10,386 nt of DNA. It comes from Oscillospiraceae bacterium. GTDB taxonomy: Bacteria > Bacillota > Clostridia > Christensenellales > Aristaeellaceae. The notes under the pieces are model-generated. The model saw only the letters and a list, made by a program, of their open reading frames with translations. It did not search any database and was not told the origin of the DNA. Below, piece after piece: positions 6,038-10,386 of this stretch. A program made the translations under genes and the position numbers. The DNA lies in the NCBI GenBank assembly GCA_031282605.1, contig JAITDK010000040.1, positions 1 to 10,386 of the forward strand, read 5' to 3'. Each line of letters begins with the position of its first letter. The stretch's first letter is position 1.

Positions 6038-7873
6038 TCATTCCGTCTTCGCCGCGTCGGTTACGCAACCGTCGCAGCTCAAACGTTTGCTGCGTCCGCA
6101 CACCACCGTATCCCCCTGGAACCCATCGGGGCTTAACAGGGGATCGTCCAAGCGCACAATCTTTGCCTCATATACAAGACCGCTGTCCGTCGTGTTATCG
6201 CCGGTGAGCATGGTATCCTGGGCGGCTTCGTTGCTGTCCAGGGTAACGCTCGCCGCGTTGTCGCGTCCGCCGAGGATACGGTGAACGTGAGCGCGTCCCG
6301 CGACCGCGGGTCCGGTTTGATGGTTCTGCTCCACATGGCTGCACGCGATACTGCCGTTCAGCGCGCAGTAGCCGACAATCCCGCCAGTATAATCGCCCCT
6401 GCTGATTATCTCGGCGCAGTTGCGGCAGTCCACCACATCCGAGCCGTTCAGCAGCGAGCCTACTATGCCCCCCACATGATCGTTAGCCTCTCCGCCTTGG
6501 GCGCGCACAGGCCCTCGGTTCACGCAGGATTCGACTATGCTGACGTTCCGGCCTTGCGGCATGGGATACGCGTCGTGATCCAGCACACGATCCACACAAC
6601 CGGCGATACCGCCGCAGCACGGGCCTTGGGCGCTGACGGGGGCTTTATTCTCGCATTTGTCGACCGTGCCGGTGCGAACCAAGCCCACTATTCCGCCGGT
6701 GAACGCGCCCTCCGACTTGACCGCGCCATGGTTTTCACAACCCGTTACTGAACACGCGAACAGCAGCGCGCCCGCTATGCCTCCCGCTTTGCATGGAGCG
6801 CCCTCGGAATCAGCCTTCTCCATAGTTTTGACTGACGCCTCGCCGCCCGTTTGGCATCCGTCCTTGTTTGCGGGTTTGAACAGCTGAACGCTGCCCTGGT
6901 TCTCGCAGCGGTCTATCCGGTTGCTGTATTCGGGCGGGGGCAGATCGCTGACGTTATGCCAGCCCCACTTGGGATGGCGCGCCTCGCCGATTATGCCGCC
7001 GATCGAGCCGCAGCCGCTCACGTCGCCGCTGTTCAGGCAATCCTGTATGCGGTAGAACGATACGCCTTGACCGGCGATCCCGCCGAACAACACGCCGCCT
7101 AGAGGATCCTCCTGGGCGCGCAGGGTGCCGCGCACCTGACCGCGGTTTACGCAGCGCAGTATCTCAAGCTGGATCTTGTCGCCGCCGCGCAGGAACCCTA
7201 CTATACCGCCCCCGGTGCGGTACGCAGTGATCTCGCCGTCGTTGAAGCAGTCCACGATCGCGTATGTCGATTCTAGCTGATCCCACGTAGCCCACAGTGT
7301 ACCGACTATGCCGCCGATGTCCCCTAAACCAAACCGCGTCTCGGAATCGCTGGACGCGATAGAGCCATGGTTTCGGCAGTGGAAGAAATTCGTGTTGTTG
7401 GCGAAGGCCGCTATGCCGCCCGCCTCCGAACTCTCCACGCGCAGGGAGGCGTAGTTGACGCAGCCGAGCATGTCGCAGTCGTTCAGGTTTCCACATAATC
7501 CCGCCACTGCGAAGTGCCCTTCGACGGAACCATATGAAGTGCAATTCTCAATCAGCGTGCGGTACGCGCTCTGTGCCAGACCCGCCACCGCGCCATAGTT
7601 GTTGGGCGCAGGCTCGTCGCGGGTTCTGATTGAGAGATCCAGCGTTAGATTCCGTATCGCGGCGTCCTCGAGCGACCAGAACAGCGGCATATTGAGGGGC
7701 CCTATGCGGTGCCCGTCGCCGTCCAGCTTGAGTCTTGCCACGGGCGGCAGCGACGTCCATTCCCCGCTGATGACTATGTCACTGGCCAGGATGTACTCGC
7801 CACTCGCTGGAAACACGGGATCACGCCCGATCTTTCCCAGATCAGCGGCGCTCGTGATCCAGATTCGCTCCAT
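6038..7873 (-). CDS. GLUG-type beta-helix repeat protein, cysteine-rich, no signal peptide
   Basis: This 611-aa protein opens with MERIWITSAADLGKIG followed by SGEYILASDI, the usual entry of GLUG-repeat proteins. It continues with about ten coils, each carrying a Gly-Gly-Ile-(Ala/Val/Ile) turn (residues 152, 187, 222, 264, 292, 364, 393, 421, 468, 497) and about ten C-x-N-x-(G/A) turns (138, 166, 209, 241, 279, 323, 379, 407, 450, 483). This pattern predicts a right-handed beta-helix with stacked cysteines. About 26 cysteines occur in all, and the tail has further pairs (592, 600, 603). I chose ATG 7873, preceded by TTGGAG 8 nt upstream. Upstream in-frame starts (TTG 7921, ATG 7897) add a short hydrophobic piece that is not a convincing signal peptide. 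GLUG proteins are often surface-associated. Function here is unknown: adhesin-like, spore-surface or cytoplasmic roles are all open. Confidence 0.8.
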   Translation of the reverse strand: MERIWITSAADLGKIGRDPVFPASGEYILASDIVISGEWTSLPPVARLKLDGDGHRIGPLNMPLFWSLEDAAIRNLTLDLSIRTRDEPAPNNYGAVAGLAQSAYRTLIENCTSYGSVEGHFAVAGLCGNLNDCDMLGCVNYASLRVESSEAGGIAAFANNTNFFHCRNHGSIASSDSETRFGLGDIGGIVGTLWATWDQLESTYAIVDCFNDGEITAYRTGGGIVGFLRGGDKIQLEILRCVNRGQVRGTLRAQEDPLGGVLFGGIAGQGVSFYRIQDCLNSGDVSGCGSIGGIIGEARHPKWGWHNVSDLPPPEYSNRIDRCENQGSVQLFKPANKDGCQTGGEASVKTMEKADSEGAPCKAGGIAGALLFACSVTGCENHGAVKSEGAFTGGIVGLVRTGTVDKCENKAPVSAQGPCCGGIAGCVDRVLDHDAYPMPQGRNVSIVESCVNRGPVRAQGGEANDHVGGIVGSLLNGSDVVDCRNCAEIISRGDYTGGIVGYCALNGSIACSHVEQNHQTGPAVAGRAHVHRILGGRDNAASVTLDSNEAAQDTMLTGDNTTDSGLVYEAKIVRLDDPLLSPDGFQGDTVVCGRSKRLSCDGCVTDAAKTE

Positions 7874-8074
7874 AAACCATGCTCCAATCCATAACATCAG
7901 GCATTGGAGACTTCTCCCCAACGCCGCCGAATGAGTGGATCATTCCACGCCTCGGTTCGTTGTCGGTACGGGATATGGATATGCCAGTATCCGCCTCCGC
8001 GTCAACGCCGTGCCGGAAATGATGAACGTTTCTTTGTTTTTGTGTCGCAGCATGGCTTTATCCATACTTGTTTT

Positions 8075-8133
8075 ATATAGTTGCGCATGGTGTCATTGCA
8101 GGCGGGAGCGGCTTGGGGTATAATATAGTTGCG
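8075..8133 (+). repeat. Pair of 11-bp direct repeats around the VOC gene promoter
   Basis: ATATAGTTGCG occurs at 8075-8085 and again at 8123-8133, 48 bp apart. The downstream copy starts inside the -10 hexamer and covers the likely transcription start. The upstream copy lies just before the -35. Candidate explanations are paired operators, a duplicated promoter segment, or chance. Confidence 0.45.
8096..8124 (+). promoter_or_regulatory. Sigma-A-type promoter of the VOC gene
   Basis: TTGCAG (8096-8101), a 17-nt spacer and a consensus TATAAT (8119-8124) predict a start near 8131 and a leader of about 85 nt. This placement also rules out the in-frame TTG at 8129, which would lie at the transcription start itself, and supports ATG 8216 as the VOC start. 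Confidence 0.7.
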
Positions 8134-8215
8134 AAACGCTGATGGCCGCAAGGAGACGCGGACGTATGGTGCGCCGTTGGCGGGACGAGGTATAAATGGA
8201 CAGGGGGGCGCAATC

Positions 8216-8590
8216 ATGCCGCTGCAGACAGGTTTACTGACACTCGACTGCTCTGACGCCAAACCGATTACCGCCTTCTATGCCGCGCTGTTGGGGTGGC
8301 GCGAGGGCGTCAAGTGGGAACTCCCCGCGCTATTCTCTCCGGACGGCGCGTATACGATGCTGTTTATGGCGGAGCCGGACTATGTCCCTCCCGTCTGGCC
8401 GGAGGAGAACGGCAGACAGCAAAAGCAGATGCACCTGGACTTCGTTACGGCGTCCTTAGAAGAGTACCGCGCGCAGGTTGAGCGCGCGCTTGAACTGGGC
8501 GCGGTCAAGGCGGCCTGCCAAGAGAATGAGAATCAGTGGACAGTGTTCTATGATCCGGCGGGACATCCTTTCTGCGTCTGCAGAGAATAA
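8216..8590 (+). CDS. VOC-superfamily glyoxalase-like domain protein
   Basis: This 124-aa single-domain protein of the vicinal oxygen chelate fold resembles glyoxalase/bleomycin-resistance-like proteins. It shows the two beta-alpha-beta modules of the family. The first is GLLTLDCSDAKPITAFYAALLGW (6-28) with SPDGAYTMLFMAEP (41-54). The second is MHLDFVTASLEEYRAQVERALELGA (72-96) with WTVFYDPAGHPFCVC (108-122). His73 is in the position expected for a metal ligand, but the first-module position carries Asp11, so classic metal-dependent glyoxalase activity is uncertain. The start ATG 8216 follows AGGGGGG by about 8 nt. The gene appears to be a single cistron from the promoter at 8096-8124, because darA has its own promoter. 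The substrate cannot be predicted. Confidence 0.85.
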   Translation: MPLQTGLLTLDCSDAKPITAFYAALLGWREGVKWELPALFSPDGAYTMLFMAEPDYVPPVWPEENGRQQKQMHLDFVTASLEEYRAQVERALELGAVKAACQENENQWTVFYDPAGHPFCVCRE

Positions 8591-8605
8591 TCAGTCGAAT
8601 GATTA
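8588..8605 (+). other. Short AT-rich inverted repeat at the VOC stop codon
   Basis: TAATCA (8588-8593) and TGATTA (8600-8605) flank a 6-nt loop, and the first arm contains the VOC stop codon. The 6-bp AT-rich stem and the lack of a T-run make it a poor terminator. It could be a protein-binding site upstream of the darA promoter or a chance repeat. No better terminator lies between the VOC gene and darA. Confidence 0.3.
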
Positions 8606-8630
8606 GTTGATGATAAATAATTCCCCGCCC

Positions 8631-8659
8631 TTGCCTTCAACCCGGAAATGGTGTATACT
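8631..8659 (+). promoter_or_regulatory. Sigma-A-type promoter of the darA-holB-ricT operon
   Basis: TTGCCT (8631-8636), a 17-nt spacer and TATACT (8654-8659, 5 of 6 consensus) predict transcription from about 8666, leaving a leader of about 42 nt before darA. No promoter is needed further downstream because darA, holB and ricT are 3 nt apart or overlap. Confidence 0.75.
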
Positions 8660-8707
8660 GGTAAAGCGCATAACAACACCATTATTGATTGCGAAGGAGG
8701 AACAGCC

Positions 8708-9037
8708 ATGAAACTCATCGTCGCTATCGTGCAGGACGAGGATTCGTCGCGGTTGGTATCGAGCCTGATGAATGAAGGGTACGGCGTGACAAAGCTTGCG
8801 ACTACCGGCGGATTCCTGCGCGCCGGGAACACGACGCTGCTGGTCGGCGTCGAGGACGACCGTTTCGACGGAGCGATGGCGGTCATCGAGAAGGTCTGCA
8901 AGTCGCGCAAGCAGATCGCCACGTCCCCTTCGCCTGTCGCGGGCGCGTCCGGGGTGTACGTACCATACCCTATCGAGGTAATGGTCGGCGGCGCGACGAT
9001 ATTCGTCGTCCCCGTCGAGAAGTTCATCAAGCTGTAA
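8708..9037 (+). CDS. darA: Cyclic-di-AMP receptor, PII-like (DarA/PstA/YaaQ family)
   Basis: This 109-aa protein belongs to the PII-like cyclic-di-AMP-binding family, trimeric cytosolic signal receptors whose downstream target is not settled. The family signature TKLATTGGFLRAGNTTLLVG (28-47) is intact, including Thr28, Gly35, Phe36, Asn41 and Gly47, positions linked to ligand binding in characterised homologues. The B-loop region (about 65-90) leads to PYPIEVMVGGATIFVVPVEKF, the usual C-terminal strand. Residue 26 is Gly where I recall Arg in the B. subtilis and S. aureus proteins. ATG 8708 has a perfect AGGAGG (8695-8700) 7 nt upstream. Length matches the family. It is the first gene of the operon with holB and ricT. 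In Bacillus, yaaR normally lies between yaaQ and holB, but here it does not. Confidence 0.95.
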   Translation: MKLIVAIVQDEDSSRLVSSLMNEGYGVTKLATTGGFLRAGNTTLLVGVEDDRFDGAMAVIEKVCKSRKQIATSPSPVAGASGVYVPYPIEVMVGGATIFVVPVEKFIKL

Positions 9038-9040
9038 CGG

Positions 9041-10075
9041 ATGTTGGAGCGCTGGCGCTGGTCTTCCGAACAAACGCGGATGCTGCTAAGTTCGTTTCAA
9101 TCCAAAGCGCATCCTCACGCATTCCTGCTGACCGGGCCTGAAGGCGCGGGCAAGCGCACGCTGGCGAAGATTTACGTTCAGGCGTTGTTGTGTGAAGCCG
9201 TGCCTGAACGGCGTCCGTGCGGCGTGTGCGGCGCGTGTAAGCGAGTTGAGCATGACAATCATCCGGACGTCACGATCGTCAGACCGGGGGAGGATCCCAA
9301 AAGTAAATCATATACGATTACCATAGATCAGGCGCGCGGCGCGATCTCGTCGCTCTCGCATACCGCGTTCGAGGGTGGACGCAAGGCGCTGATCATCCAT
9401 CAGGCGGATCGTATGCAACCCGCCGCCCAGAACGCGCTGCTCAAGACGCTGGAAGAGCCGCCGGGCGACTGCGTGTTCTTCCTGGTCACGGATAGGCGGT
9501 ACGGCCTGCTGCCCACGGTGCGTTCCCGGTGTGTGTGGACGCCCGTGCCCGCGCTGGACATTGAGTCGGCGGCGCGGGTATTGGTCGAGTACGGGATGGA
9601 CGCGCGGCAGGCGGGTGAAGCGGCGCGATTCGCGCGCGGCGCGGTAGGATACGCACTGCGGTACGCGGATGAAATCGCGCCGATTGCGCGGAGGGTGCGC
9701 GGCGCGCTTGGTGGATTGCGATCCATCGGCGGCGCGCCCGCCGCGGTAAAGCTGCTGACCGGCATATATGATGAGGTGAAGGACCCTCGTGAACGCGCGG
9801 CTCGCGCAAGCCGCATACTGGAGACGATGGAATCGATGGTTCGCGAATCTCTGGAGCGGTTGAATCCCGAGCCTGAGCCGGACGACCGGTTGAGTATGAT
9901 TGAGCGGATAGAACGCGCCGCGCCGCGCACGCTGCTGAATATGCTGGACGGAATAGGAGACGCGCGTCTTCGGCTCGGGATGTACATATCCTTCCCGAGC
10001 ATAATGGACGCGCTCATTTATTTATGGTTGGAGGATTTATATAATGCTGCAGGTGGTCGGGATCAGGTTTCGTAA
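9041..10075 (+). CDS. holB: DNA polymerase III delta-prime subunit (clamp loader)
   Basis: This 344-aa AAA+-fold subunit of the sliding-clamp loader acts with DnaX and delta to load beta clamps at the replisome. Evidence is the P-loop-like GPEGAGKRT (32-40), a four-Cys zinc module (Cys51, Cys60, Cys63, Cys66), the Walker B-like ALIIHQADRM (116-125), NALLKTLEEPP (131-141) and the RSRC motif (161-164) that supplies the arginine finger. The P-loop has Arg39 where ATP-hydrolysing members have Ser/Thr, as expected for a delta-prime that does not itself hydrolyse ATP. This also argues against DnaX. The ATG follows the darA stop by 3 nt and has no strong ribosome binding site, suggesting translational coupling. 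The last 32 nt overlap ricT. Length is typical. Confidence 0.93.
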   Translation: MLERWRWSSEQTRMLLSSFQSKAHPHAFLLTGPEGAGKRTLAKIYVQALLCEAVPERRPCGVCGACKRVEHDNHPDVTIVRPGEDPKSKSYTITIDQARGAISSLSHTAFEGGRKALIIHQADRMQPAAQNALLKTLEEPPGDCVFFLVTDRRYGLLPTVRSRCVWTPVPALDIESAARVLVEYGMDARQAGEAARFARGAVGYALRYADEIAPIARRVRGALGGLRSIGGAPAAVKLLTGIYDEVKDPRERAARASRILETMESMVRESLERLNPEPEPDDRLSMIERIERAAPRTLLNMLDGIGDARLRLGMYISFPSIMDALIYLWLEDLYNAAGGRDQVS

Positions 10076-10386
10076 GGGGACGAAGGTATATTTTTTTGAT
10101 CCCGGGCCGTACAACCTCGCGATCGGCGATTCGGTGGTTGTGGAGACGGTGCGCGGCGTCGAACTGGGCATGGTCGCTTCCGCGGTTCGCGAGCTGGACG
10201 ACAGTCAAGTACCCCAACCGCTCAAGGCCATCATGCGCATGGCCACGCCCGACGATCTCCGCCAGGTCGAGCAAAACACGGCGAACGAAAAATCCGCCTA
10301 CACGATCTGTCAGGATCGCATCACGGCGCACAAGCTGGAAATGAAACTGGTGGACGTCGAGTACGCGTTCGACAACAGCAAGGTGA
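10044..10386 (+). CDS. ricT: PSP1-domain protein RicT/YaaT (5' part, cut by window end)
   Basis: The first 114 residues are present and the frame stays open to the window end. The sequence MLQVVGIRFRKGTKVYFFDPGPYNL, then GDSVVVETVRGVELGMV, then ICQDRITAHKLEMKLVDVEYAFD, matches the start of PSP1-family proteins such as B. subtilis YaaT (RicT). There RicT forms a complex with RicA (YmcA) and RicF (YlbF) that directs RNase Y maturation of mRNAs and affects sporulation and competence. The cysteine-rich Fe-S-binding part of RicT lies further downstream and is not visible. ATG 10044 is preceded by GGAGG 9 nt upstream, inside holB, and the two genes overlap by 32 nt in different frames. Identity is supported by both sequence and gene order. 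Confidence 0.92.
   Translation, partial: MLQVVGIRFRKGTKVYFFDPGPYNLAIGDSVVVETVRGVELGMVASAVRELDDSQVPQPLKAIMRMATPDDLRQVEQNTANEKSAYTICQDRITAHKLEMKLVDVEYAFDNSKV

Larger units (their letters stand above)
7874..8215. other. 342-bp divergent intergenic region
   Basis: This region lies between the start of the minus-strand beta-helix gene and the start of the plus-strand VOC gene, so it must hold divergent promoters. The plus-strand promoter is clear (8096-8124). For the minus strand, candidates are a TTGACG at about 8000-8005 and a TATAAA near 8073-8078. Neither has a good partner element at the right spacing, so I do not annotate a promoter for the beta-helix gene. No further gene is supported. Confidence 0.5.

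Noticed and set aside
7874..7921. Upstream starts of the beta-helix protein (TTG 7921, ATG 7897) as the source of a signal peptide.
   Set aside because: The extra residues (MLWIGAWF after QCL) are too short and lack the basic start, hydrophobic core and cleavage site of a signal peptide. ATG 7873 has better ribosome-site spacing and begins exactly at the family's usual N-terminal motif.
8129..8215. An in-frame upstream extension of the VOC protein starting at TTG 8129.
   Set aside because: The TTG lies at the predicted transcription start (-10 at 8119-8124) and has no ribosome binding site. The family's first strand begins right after ATG 8216, which has a good site.

Overview
The window is a GC-rich bacterial segment, most likely from a clostridial-type member of the Bacillota. 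The evidence is the darA-holB-ricT cluster, which is characteristic of that phylum, strong AGGAGG-type ribosome binding sites, sigma-A-like promoters, and a BMP/ABC nucleoside-uptake operon of the NupNOPQ type. The species cannot be named from sequence alone. No rRNA, tRNA, IS element, CRISPR array or phage gene was seen.

Left half (minus strand, 5174 down to 277): a complete four-gene nucleoside ABC importer operon. A sigma-A-like promoter (TTGACA-N17-TAACAT, 5146-5174) drives a BMP-family substrate-binding protein (4021-5094). A 58-nt gap with a strong hairpin follows. Then come three overlapping genes: a double ATPase (2416-3963) and two permeases (1250-2419, 277-1257). The operon runs tail to tail into the 3' end of an unidentified plus-strand gene (2-274), with only 2 nt between the two stop codons.

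Middle (minus strand, 7873 down to 5227): two unusual Cys/Gly-rich genes. One encodes a 611-aa GLUG-type beta-helix repeat protein with a regular cysteine in nearly every coil and no evident signal peptide. The other encodes a 91-aa Gly/Tyr/Cys-rich protein with a CxCxxC motif. They are separated by about 455 bp with no convincing gene. The small gene ends before a perfect 11-bp stem-loop that isolates it from the importer promoter.

Right part (plus strand, 8096 to the end): a small VOC/glyoxalase-like protein with its own promoter. A second promoter then drives darA (cyclic-di-AMP receptor), holB (clamp-loader delta-prime) and ricT (PSP1/YaaT family, cut by the window end). This matches part of the Bacillus tmk-yaaQ-yaaR-holB-yaaT order, but yaaR is absent and a VOC gene lies upstream where tmk might be expected.

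Most of the window is ordinary core or transport genes. The parts most worth a second look are the Cys-rich small protein with its leader, the cysteine-ladder beta-helix protein, and the BMP binding protein that lacks a lipobox.
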